Shown: positions 11,410 to 24,200 of the stretch, piece after piece | Layout: the number at the start of each line of letters is the position of its first letter | Position numbering within the stretch: the first letter of the stretch is position 1 | Origin: Aulostomus chinensis | Lineage: Eukaryota; Chordata; Actinopteri; Syngnathiformes; Aulostomidae | Length of the DNA stretch: 64,000 nucleotides | Direction: 5' to 3' | Assembly: GCA_037954235.1 (NCBI GenBank) | Contig: JBBMOA010000006.1 | Location: 22,096,041 to 22,160,040, forward strand | Notes under the pieces: model-generated | Told to the model about the DNA's origin: nothing | Seen by the model: the letters and a program-made list of their open reading frames with translations, nothing else | Database searches by the model: none | Made by a program: the position numbers and the translations under genes

Positions 11410-14400
11410 GTGAGTCATCCATCTGTACTCTGTCACGATGGCGTCACGCTTATTCAGCTAGCAGGACGTTGCAGGCTCTTAATGGTCCTATGACAGCCAT
11501 TGTAACAGTTCTAACATGACAATGGTCATGGGGGGACAGGTCTGATGGACTGATCTGGCCTTCTAGTGTATGACAATTTCAAATATATGGTGATTTCATG
11601 CTTTAAGAGTGGCAAAAAAGCACTACAAGAAATTAGTTTAGTCTCATGAACACCCAACGTACCCATCAAATCTTATTTGGTTTTGATGACTAGCAGCAGC
11701 AGCATCTGATTCAAATTCAACAATAAATAATAATAATCTAAGGATGCTGGTGAATTTACATTTGCTCATTTGAAAAATTCCTTGTAGGATGACTGAAAGT
11801 GAAACAATCTACTGGCTTCAAAATAGTAGTTTTTAATATTATTTAACCAGATGGACCAATTGTCTCCTGTTTGGCCAACAAATACATCCATGTTTTCCTG
11901 ATCTCCCCTTGCATCGCTGCTGTATTATAGAGCACTGCAGGACATTTTGATGCACAATATATCAGAGATGATGTCTGCATAACATTAAGCGGGTTAACAG
12001 CTTCAGTCATCACTCATTATGAAGAAGAACAGAGAACAAGTTAGAGACACTTGAACCTGGAGAAATCAACTTCGGTTAAGTGAAGACTTAGATGTAGGCA
12101 ACATGTCAGGAGAGAAGTAGTAGCAATGACTTGGATGACAACATAGACTAAACTAGGGATGGTAATTGATAAGAATTTACGATTCCGATTCCATTTTCGA
12201 TTCTGCCTAACGATTCGGTTTGTTATTGATTCTCTTATCAATTCTTATTTAGAAAAAAGAGAACAAACATGCCGATTAGCATAAACTTGGTTTAGTTTAG
12301 AAGTAACGTGATCTTACAAACTCAATAGTGAGGTGGCGCTAACATGATAGGCACTGTTAGTTGGTTAGTTACCTGCAGTATTAAGAGCAGAGGACGTGCT
12401 AACTTTGCCGCTGCTGCTGGGTTGAGATTCACTCCGAAGCGGGTCAAAAACGCAACATTCGTTCGAAGTTATGTGTGTGCAAAAGTTTCTGCATATTGGT
12501 AGTATTTCCTCCCTTTGATGAAATATCTATTCTGCAAGTCTTTCAAGTTGCCCTGTTGTCATCCTCTCTGATGAAATGTAACTCAACTTTCGAGCGTTTG
12601 TGCCGCTTGGGTGCAATGTTTCCCTCTGGCTGCACTGGTAAATGATGTCACCACGCGTGTTGCATAGCTTGCATAGCTTGCATCGACAACACAATGTGTG
12701 TGGTGACGTCATTTGTGCCCACTGGAATCCATAAGGCAATCGTTTGCAAAACTGGCAAATGATTCCAAGGAATTGAAACACAAGGCGGCACCGTGGGCCA
12801 GTGGTTAGCACTGTCGCCTCACAGCAAGAAGGTTCCGGGTTCGAGTCCCGGCCAGGGCATGGGATCTTTCTGTGTGGAGTTTGCATGTTCTCTCTGTGCC
12901 TGCGTGGGTTCTCTCCGGGTACTCCGGCTTCTTCCCACAGTCCAAAGACATGCAAATGGGGAATAGGTTAATTGGATATTCTAAATTGACCGTAGGTATG
13001 AATGTGAGTGTGAATGGTTGTTTGTCTGTATGTGTTGGCCCTGCGATGGACTGGCGACCTGTCCAGGGTGAACCCTGTGTAGCTTCAGCTTCGGCTCCAG
13101 CCCCCCACCCCCCCACCCCCCCGACCCTAAACAGGAATAAGTGGAAAAAATGGACAGATGGATGGATGGAATTGAAACACAGGAAACCAGTTCTCAACAA
13201 GAACCGGTTTTCGATTCCCAGTTCCCTTAGTTGGACCTGTCAACCTCCTCATCCTCCACCATTTCCTGGCTCTGCGTGACCTCAGTGGATGTTGAGCCAC
13301 TGGCAGATTTTGCAGCACCCACACACAGTGGGCCTCATTCATGAAATGTTGTTATGTAATACCTCAAGAGGCACACAATAGATATCAGAAACAAGGACTT
13401 ACAAATAGCCATCAGGCTTGCATCCTGTCTGTAAGACTATATTGAGGTCTAAAAAACAAGCCCTGTGTAGGAACAAATTTGTGCATAACAACAAATAGAT
13501 ACCCAATAGATATCAGAAACAAGGACTTACAAATTGCCATCAGCCTTGGCTTCCTGTCTGTAAGACTATATTAAGGGCAAAAAAAGCCCTGTGTACGAAC
13601 AAATTCGTGCATCACAACATTTCATGAATGAAACCAAATGAATCCGTCAATAGTTGGCCTGATGCATGGCAGTAAGGAACTGCCAAATGGCTGCCGTGGC
13701 CTCTGCTGTCAGTTCTCAGTCCCATTTGCAGGGTATCGCTCCTCCTGCAGGAAATCAAACACAAAGAACTCGAGCAAATACCTTAAGAACTATGCAGAGT
13801 TTATTTGGTTCACACATGCTCACTATAACAGAGGTAAATGCATATTGTCCTTATCTTTACAGTGTTTCAGTTCATTGCCTTTAGGTTGGAGCACAAACAC
13901 ACATGGCAACACAATGACATGGTCAAGAAGTTCGTTCCTGCTCTGCACCCCTGATTATCATCATGTTAAGATTTCCTCATGCATTTATGGGGTAAATGGT
14001 GTGCCCAATGTAGAATTTTATAAAGGCACATGTGTAACATCTTAACACTGAATAGGATGAGGCGAAAGACAATAGAACAAAAATAGACTGTGGCTCCAAC
14101 AGTTACTGTTTCCATGTGTGTAGTAAAGTAAGTACAAATAAGTAAGTACAAATATCATATGGCACTGAGGCAGCAGATCTGTAAACTTTAGACTACAGCA
14201 GAAACTCACCTGGGAGCTTAGAAAATGTTTGAGACTGAAAGAAAAAGTACAAAAATATTGTTTTGCCTGCATAATTTTTCTTTTTTCAATTTTGTGAATC
14301 TGTCATTTAAATAGGAATACACCAGAATCTGGGCATTAGCTTTAAAGGAAATAGAGAATGCCATTGTACTTGTGCCTATAGTTAATTCAGAGACAAAAGA

Positions 14401-17400
14401 CAACCTTTTTGAACTATGTGTTGGACTCAGGTTTTGAATGGTTGAATTTTGATATAAATGGGTGACCTAAAGAAACTTGCACAATAAACAGGGCTCTCGA
14501 GCTGGTATTTGTTTGTCAGTGGTGCAAATGCAGCTGCATCAGCATAGGAATGTGCCAACAACACACCTGACAACCTCATTTTAAGAAAAAGCTGAAATGT
14601 TGTTCTGCATTTGCTCAATTTCAATGATGTCAGTGTCCTATGAGTCAGAAAGAATGACACCTGACCTGGACAGGTCCTAAAATGGCGGCCCATATCTTTA
14701 CAGTCAGGGATGTCAAATACCTCATAAACAAAAACATCTGTCCATCGATATTTCAACCTTGTTGAAGCTTTGTATTCTTGGACTTCTCTCGATTAAGAAT
14801 TGGCCAAGGTTCCACAGAGATGTGTGCAAGCTTCTTGTTGACCACCACATTGACTCAATCTTCGCTCATTTCTTCATAGGTGTGATTTTCCAGACTAACA
14901 GCGATGGCTCTCTGCCCCCCCACGTCCTTTACAAAATTAGACAAAACTCCAGCTTCACTGAGAAGACCAATGAGATCCGTCGAGCATACTGGCGTCCCGG
15001 GCCCAATACAGGGGGGAGATTCTATTTCCTCTATGGTTTTGTTTGGATCCAAGGTATGTGGCTGAAATGCTACACTTTAGGCTATATTTATAATGCAGGC
15101 TTGATGAATTTGATATGTAATGTACATTTTTATATGATCTATATTGCACCACTGCTATTGTTGGAACTAAACAAAAGATTTTTCCCTATGTCTTATGCAT
15201 AAATAAGCATCACACACAGTCCTAAAGGGGAGCCAGACGCTGATGTCAAATGCTTTCCTTTAAAGTAAAGGATTTATTTTGGTGAAGTGGACAGTAGGAG
15301 CACTTTCTTACTGCAAGTCATCTCTTATTCATGAAACAGAGAGCAGAGTAGCTTATCAGACAGGATGTTGATTCACCATTGTGCACACAAGCTGGCAGGA
15401 CACTGTTTTACTCATACATTTAGCATTCATGTATGGGAATTAGCATGTTGTCCTGCAATACTGGAGCTCTTCACTTACCAGAGTTTGGGGATTTCTGAAT
15501 GCCAAGTAGTTGCTTGAACGGTGGCAAAAATGGGCACTAACAAACCCATGGCTCTTACATTTTGTACAGGGCAGGCTAATGACCCCTCACTTCTCATTGT
15601 CCTCCGTGGTGAAACAAAAGAGACATCTCTTTGTAACAAGAAGAGGGCAGCATTCCAACCGGGCAGATGAATCATGTTCCAATAAAACGTGTTTGTTTTA
15701 AATGGATGAATACGTTTTCCCACAAACATCAACATTTTCCACTTCAACTTAAAGAGCCACCTTAAAGACTCAAACCCCAAAACAGTTTCCACCCACAACA
15801 CCTGGAGGATTGTCCTCGGTCTATGAGTTAGACTGACCTGTAAGTCTACAGCGCAGCAAAGCTCTATCTTTGTTTTGGGCCAATGTTTTCCCACATTGCC
15901 AACTTCACTCCTATTGATCCCTTTTACTACAGTGTCACAGAGATGCTTTGTTTTGTGTTAATTTATCACCCACAATATTGACCTGCTGTCTCCAAATGCC
16001 TGGTAAAAGGAGGCATTTATTTTAATCATTAAATTAAAAAAATCATGTGTTGAGGGCTATATAGCTGTGTGTAGGGGAAGCGTTTAAGTATAGATATGCA
16101 TGACCATATTTCATACAGCTACCGTGCTGTGCATCTGCATTTAATGATAAACATTTTATCTGCTCTTAGAAACATTTACTGTTATTTTCTTATTCACCAG
16201 CTGTAAGACTTATAGTTCTTGACCGGATGTGTGTGTTGTTGATATCATTTGTAAGAAATTATTTATATTGTTTTGCTCGTTGTGTAAGTCTATATCACGG
16301 GTCTTGATTCAAGTCAAGCTAAGATTCACATCTTTTTTATAGATAATCATTTTGCCTGTCTGTCTTATGTAAGATTCTTTGGGAGAGAAAAAAAACAACA
16401 ACTCATAAGCTATGAAGTATCCTGTCTGTTCAGTTGTGTGGAGTACAAGGACCTTCAGCTCCACGGTGGTCTCTTGTGTACATCACTTAGTTAGGGGTCA
16501 CATCCCTACACTGCCTCACACTCTCTTCCTGCATTTCTCATGCGTTCCTTCTGTTTTGTTAAATGTGTAGTTGTTGTGGCTGTTTCCGCAGTATGTTAGC
16601 ATATTGCTAAACCTTCTCAATCCTGTGTAAAATTGTCATTAGTAAGTAATGAATATAAGTGATGCTGGCCATTCAGAGTGGTATGATGTCATAGACAGAC
16701 TTTTTTCTAAGCATCCCTGGAAGTGCTGGAGAGAATCCAACTGCCAGCAATGAGAGGTGTGGGAGGCAAAGAGAGTTTCATATCACTTCTCCTCATTCTT
16801 TCCAGTTTTGTATTTTTTTTAACCCCCTCTCTTTTTTTCTAAAACATGAGCTGAACAATATTATTTATTTGTGTCTCAGATATGATAGAGAGAGCCATCA
16901 TCAACACGTTTGTGGGCCATGATGTGGTGGAACCTGGGAATTATGTGCAGATGTTCCCTTACCCATGTTACACCAGAGATGAGTAAGAAATGTTTTCTCA
17001 CACAGACTTGACATATTCAAGTCAAGGTGTTGAGCATGGCGGTAACACGTTATCATCCCACTGATGATTCAAATGTTTTTACAATATTCTTTATGTTAAT
17101 TGTTATTCTGTTGCTGATTTTTTTTCAGTTTTTTGTTTGTCATTGAGCACATGATGCCTCTGTGCATGGTGATCTCCTGGGTTTACTCAGTAGCCATGAT
17201 GATTCAGCATATTGTGGCTGAGAAGGAGCACCGACTCAAAGAGGTTAGACTGATTAGATCATACTGTACTGTACATCTGTCATCAGTCTGGAGGTTCAGA
17301 CTGGTGACAAGACTTCATTCATTATCTATGCTGCTTGTCCTGGAGAGGGTCAAAATCCTATTACTTGAATCTGCTGATACAAACCTTCAGGCAATTTGGA

Positions 17401-20400
17401 CTCTACAGTTAATTGAACTGGCACATTTTTGGTCTGTAGAGGAAGCTAGAGAGAACCCATCAATGCAGAGAACATGTTAAGCTGAAAGGCACCCATGATA
17501 TCATAAGTCATCCAGGAGCAGGTGTTTTTGGACTTTTAATTCCATCAGGATTTGAATCTGCACCTTTCTTTATTTATACTCAAATTAATTTGACAAAAGT
17601 CCCTCCACTTTATATCAGTGTGATATATAACATCTGGAGGGATCCTGTAAGCTGTTACTTGGTTTTGTTCAGTAGAAACATCTTCTAACACTTAAGGAAT
17701 AAACATTGTATCGGTTGTTTTAGAGGATGTAGTAAAATGTACCTACAAATTTGGACATTTCACCATGATGCTCTTCCTCAGGTGATGAAGGTGATGGGTC
17801 TGAACAGCATAGTTCATTGGGTGGCATGGTTCATCACTGGCTTCGTCCAGCTGTCCATCTCTGTCACCGCTCTGACAGCCATCCTTAAGTATGGCCGGGT
17901 ACTGCTCCACAGCGACCCCTTCATCATCTGGCTCTTCCTCACTATCTACGCTGTGGCCACCATCATGTTCTGGTAAGTGTGAACTTTTTCTATTAGATGA
18001 TACATGTTAGCCATCATTGGCAATCATGTCACATATTATTCTTGTTTGTATGTGTAAATATCTGTATTTTTAAGATGCTAAATACGCTACTCTGTTTGCT
18101 AGCTAGTCACTAACTGTGTCTGATTGTTATATAGTGCTGGACTGGTAGTTTACAGTGGTTTTTAGAGCATGTTTACTGAAAAAAAAAGCTGCTTGCTGCT
18201 AGAGAGCAGGTTGTTGGGACTGAACCAAAACAGAAAAATTGCATGTTGAAAACTAAAGTAATCATCTGAAGAAACTGAGGCTGTTTTAAAATATAGTCCT
18301 CTACAAGAGAGCAGAACTTTGTCCTCTCCAAGTTGACCTAAAAGAGGACCAATAGAAAAGTTTTTCGTACTCACATTTTCAGTTCATTTGAAAAAGGACT
18401 TATTTCTCTCTCTGGTCCACTTGAGCTCTAATGGGTCTCAGTCCTCTTTCAGTTCACACTATCTGGAGCGCCTCAGTCAGTGAGACTAGTCAGAGCATCA
18501 AAAGAAGAATAAAGCTCCAACAAAAAAGGGTACATTATTGCTAAATTGATAAAAATGTGCACAATTTTATTTAATGCCTGACACACCCACTGCTTCTTCA
18601 CCTAGACCTACAACCTCTTGAACAGGAAAATTTTCATTAGAGACTGTCAAGTGTGGAAGCTGGGAACCGCAACATTTTTCAAATATATTTATACTGTTAT
18701 TTTCAGATCACAAGATAATTATCTCAGTTTGTCTAGTGGTGAGAAAATGGCTCTGTCCTGTTCTTTTTTGCATTACACTTCTATTGTTAATCTTTCTTTA
18801 TTATCAGAATTAGGAATTCTTTAGTTGAGTATTGGTTAGTGGTTTATTAAATAAACATGTACTGTACAGTGTAACATTTAACATTGGGGATCTTACAAAA
18901 TAACCTCCAATGGTTAATCCATTCAAAGCTCTTAACTGGAAAGCAACTTGCCTTTGTTGATGTGGTTGATGAAAGTTGTTAACGCTGTTCGCAATATAAG
19001 CTGAGTGCAAGCCAGCCTGTATGAAATGACCATAAAAATAACCACTGTGTTACCTGTTAGCAGCACAACATCTATTCAGATTTCATGCTAGGGCCACAGA
19101 AACAGCACTGATAGAAAGGTAATTAGGATTACTAATTATTATTAATTAGGTAACAGCTTTTCCACATAGTCTGCAGACATCAAGTGACTGTTACCCAGGA
19201 CTTTTATCAATGCATTTGCTGGTATGCCACTCATATGCTACTGAATATATACTCACGCATAAACAAAGGATGAAGAATGATTTTTTTATAAGAACAAGTT
19301 AATATGCTCATTAGTACGTGATATCAAATCCCGTTTTCTTGAAGTAATGAGATCACACAATATCATAAGGTAATAATTATATTTTAAATAATTGTAGGGG
19401 CAGATGTTCTCAGGTTCTACATTTAAGCATGACCCCTGGAAATATGAGATGTAATGAAAAGTTTTTAATTTAACTTCTGTTTGTTCCCCAGTTTTCTTGT
19501 TTCAGTGATCTACTCTAAAGCTAAGCTGGCATCAGCCTGTGGAGGAATCATCTACTTCCTCAGTTATGTGCCCTACATGTATGTGGCCATCAGGGAGGAG
19601 GTGGCCCATGATAAGATTACTGCCTTTGAGAAGTGCATTGCCGTAAGAACATGTCTCTTCTCTTCCACCCTGCAGTTGACTATATGGCCACATTTGCACA
19701 AAATATTGTGCTCCATATGTTGCCACTGAGAGGCAGTATGTATACAATGAATAAATCCCTTTTCTTCTCCAGTCTCTAATGTCCACCACGGCCTTCGGCC
19801 TGGGCTCAAAGTATTTTGCCCTGTATGAGGTGGCAGGCGTAGGCATCCAGTGGCGGACTATCAGCAGATCACCGGTAGAAGGTGATGACTTTAACCTGGG
19901 TCTTTCCATGATGATGCTTATTATCGATGCTGTGGTGTACGGTGTTCTCACCTGGTACATAGAGGCTGTGCATCCAGGTAGGAATCATTATCTCAGTCAC
20001 CACTGTCCTCCCCAAGTTTCACTTGAAGTTTGACACGGATTAGATCAACTGTGCGCTTGCTTTATAGGTATGTACGGCCTGCCCCGCCCCTGGTACTTCC
20101 CCCTGCAGAGATCCTACTGGTCAGGCAGTGGCCGTGTTGAGACGTGGGATTGGCCATGGTGTGATGGTGGGACGACAAGGCTGAGTTTGATGGAGGAGGA
20201 CCAGGCTTGTGCCATGGACCAGCGGAGCTCTGGTGGGATCATTCGTGGCAGTTTGTGGACCAGATTGTCATTTTTTCATCAAATTTGTTTGATTTAAGTC
20301 AAAATACCTTTTTCTCTTCTGATGGTAATTACTCTGTTGTTGGATTCCAGAGAGTTAAAGAAAAATAATGGAAAAAAATTTAGGTTTTCATTCTTGCTTT

Positions 20401-21230
20401 ATATTTTTGTGTAATACATTTTTGTGAGCCAAACACTATGTAAATTACACTTACAGTATTTCCATTTCTCTCTGAGATCAGAAGATCAATACCACTCACT
20501 CACAGTCTGTATATGAAGTTACAGCTATCAGCCAGTTAGTATAGCTGAGCACAAAAACTAGAAGTAGGGAAACAGTGTGACATCTAATGAACATGGTGCT
20601 CACAACATTAAATTCTGAAACTGTCCCCACTACTGTAGATAATCAACAAAGGAGTTTTTGTCCCTTGGATTAATGAAATAAGTCATAGTAAGGTCTGTGG
20701 ATGATCGAAAGTAAGAGGGCAACAGAGAGCATGGCAAACTTAATTTCATTCACCTCGATTCAATTAGGGTGGAGACAAATGTGAAGGTGACAAATATTTT
20801 AACACCTTGACTTGTAAACTAAATCTATCTTTCTGTAGAGTAACAATCTTTCATTATTATTTATGTGAGTTGAATGGCATGAAGCTGTACAGTATGTGCT
20901 AGTGAATAGTTCAGATGAGAAATCTGTCCGTTGATGTGTTTTTTTCATTTGGACACAGGGGTGAATTCTCTAGTCTTCGTTCGAAGTGATCTCCCACTAC
21001 TCACTACCTAATTCTCTCTTTTGTCTCTACGTCTCCAGAGGATATGCGAGGAATGGAGGAGGAGCCAAGCCACCTACCACTGGTGGTGTGTATAGACAAA
21101 CTGACCAAGGTCTACAAGACTGGCAGCAAACTTGCCCTTGACAAACTGAGCCTAAACCTCCATGAAAACCAGGTTGTCTCTTTTCTGGGCCACAATGGCG
21201 CTGGCAAGACCACGACCATGTGAGGGAGAA

Positions 21231-21261
<31 letters not shown>

Positions 21262-24200
21262 CGCGCGCGCGCATATGTATTGACATGGGAATGTCAACAA
21301 TGACCATTTTTATCTTTGATTTTATTTGCATTCAACACCAATTTCTGATATTTGCTTCCTGACATGATCAAACTGAATCTGTTTCCACTTACGAATGCTC
21401 ATATGAAGTCCTCATATAATTGTGGAATAGACATCATGTTTTAAGCTAAAGGAATGATTGAATACGGTATACAATTAGTACAATAGTTAATGGCATCTAT
21501 TATCTAAATTCTTACTTTTACTAGCCTACGTGAATCTAAATAATTCCTCTTGAGGACCAAAGTTTAGTCTGATTTAGCTTTACTACCAGCATGTAGCCTA
21601 CTACTAGTGTGGCCTATGAAAGCATGTTTTCACTGCTGTCAGCTGACAGGAGGTTACAATCACAGTTTTTGCGATTTCTGACAGCCTTCATTAATGTCAC
21701 AGGTCCATCCTGACAGGCTTGTTCCCGCCAACTTCTGGCTCTGCAACCATATATGGTCATGACATTCGCACTGAGATGGAGCGTATTCGCCAAAATCTGG
21801 GAATGTGTCCACAGCACAATGTTCTGTTCGACAGACTGAGTGTGGAGGAGCATCTGTGGCTCTACTCCAGACTCAAAGGCATGGCTGAAGAAGACATACG
21901 CAAGGAGATGGAAAAGTCAGTACAACACTCAGTCGTCTTTAACAGACAGCATCAAATCACATCCCAAGACTTGTCAAAGTCCTGAAGTTCCAAATACAGT
22001 ACCTGCAAATGTTTCTTCCGTTCTGGAGGTGGATGCTGCTGCATGAAAAAATGATATTTTTTTTTTACAATGATAAATTCAGTCCATTATAAGTAAAACA
22101 ACAGAAGTAGGCACTGGTAGGGAAAGTTTAATTCACTTAACAGTTAGAAAGATTCTGCTATATCTGGTGTGTGTCCAGGATGATTGCTGACCTGGAGTTA
22201 TCCAACAAGCGTCACAGCTTGGTACAGACGTTGTCTGGAGGGATGAAAAGGAAGCTTTCTGTGGCCATTGCCTTCATCGGTGGTTCCAGGGCTGTCATCC
22301 TGGATGAACCCACAGCAGGGGTGGACCCCTATGCTCGTAGGGCCATCTGGGACCTCATCCTCAAGTACAAACAGGGTAAGTGGAGCCTGGATACAACAGC
22401 TTTACGCCCTTCCTTTATGTTCTACCAAATACTGTCCAAGGTCGGATGTGTAGTATAATCATTCTCAACCAGAGAGTCAGTTGTTTTCAATGTTAGAAAG
22501 TGATGGAAAAAGAAATAAAAGACAAGAGAAGAGAGGTGGGTCTATAACAAATGAGACCAACATGGAAGTGCCAAAAGCCGCTTCCCGTAGCTCCTTGAGT
22601 CTTGCTCTAAATGCAAGTCAATTCCTATAGACCCATTTGTCAACATCTTGTGCAGTCAAAACAAAATATACTAATAAGGAAGAGGAGTGGTGCCCCCTTA
22701 TTACCGGTTACGATTAAAACTGAGATTGCTTGTTGAGCTGATGATGAACTGGAGGGAATGTTTAAGTGTAGTGCTTGTTTCACAGACACAGCCACAGGAA
22801 GCGACTCCAGACCCCATCACTGCCATCAACTGCTGTAAGATGGTTCAGGTAGACAGCAACAAATCTGATATCAGGAGGAAAAGAAGCAGCAGCAGACCTA
22901 ATACTTTAAATTGAAAACACCATTAAGTGAAGTTTCTGCAGTCCAGTCATAGAGCTGCTAACTCTGAGATTACCTTCACACTGCATGCTCTATCTACAGA
23001 GTTGTTGCTGGTTACATATCTCCTCTACTAAACTGCCAACCATGTGACATCATCCACTCTGTTACAGCAGGACTCCACACACTGCACCCCAGCACAAACT
23101 GTTCCTCCCGTTTCTACATAATCCAATACTAACATTTCCTTTATTAGAGCAGTGTAGGTGTAGGTACATCACTCACTAGACAACAGAATTTCTCTCCTAT
23201 TATGTCATTGCTAATTCTCTCAGTCTCCGACAAAAACTGAAACAAAAGACCATGAAAAAGGATCAACATCAATATGTTCAATGTCTTTGTTGATTCGTTT
23301 TATGAGCTGCAAATCACAACTGTGATTCAAAATTTACATAGACTTTTCCACATTATGATTCCTTTCAGGATTCTGGTAATTGCAACCGTGTGTGTTTATG
23401 TGTTGACCTCCACCACAGGACGTACTATTCTGTTGTCCACCCACCACATGGATGAGGCAGATCTGCTGGGAGATCGCATTGCCATAATCTCGCATGGAAA
23501 GCTCAAGTGCTGCGGCTCACCGCTCTTCCTCAAGAGCACCTATGGAGACGGATACAAACTGACACTGGTCAAAAAGCAGAGTGAAGGCCCAGGCGAGTCT
23601 ACATACATGGGTGTATAGTTTCCCCTGCACATTTTTCTTAACACTGACATAAACTTCTAGATTTCTGGTTGCAAACCCCCAAAAATGGGGGTGAATAGAA
23701 ATGATTTAGCAGCACAGGAAAATTAAAAAATCAATTCCATTCAATGATATTTTATTTGCATACAATGAAACATTGTTTTGCCATCATAAGAAAGCCTGTA
23801 AATCACAGGTGTCAAACTGATCCAGTAAAGGGCCGTGTGGCTGCCGGTTTTGACACCCCTGCTGTAAATGTTCTGTAGAGCACAGGTACATTTTCAAGGA
23901 GCCACATAATTTAACAATACTGTGAAAGCAATACTTCAAAATTGTACACAGTGTCCAGCTGCATCTTCAACCATGTGAACAAAGCTCTATTTTTTGTGTC
24001 AGCATCGTATACACAAGATATGATTTGATGTCTGTATGAGATGCTCCATTTGCATCATCATTATCATGGTTGACCTTTCATTCTTCAGGCCAGGGCAGCC
24101 AGGTGCAGCCCTCTTCGTCTCCATCTCCATCCTCTTCTCTGTCACCTTGCTCAGAGGCTCAGGTCACCCAATTCATTCGGCAGTTTGTGGCATCCTGCCT

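Noticed and set aside
12784..12855. tRNA gene
   Set aside because: A and B boxes are present, but the head does not close into a full cloverleaf and is followed by the SINE body; it is the SINE promoter.
12805..13279. Several 130-140-residue frames on both strands
   Set aside because: They fall on SINE copy 2 and its flanks; similar translations recur at 28.9 and 48.0 kb because the repeat recurs.
14759..15202. 147-residue plus-strand frame as one exon
   Set aside because: Only 14880-15053 fits abca2; the flanks are intron with good splice sites at both ends.
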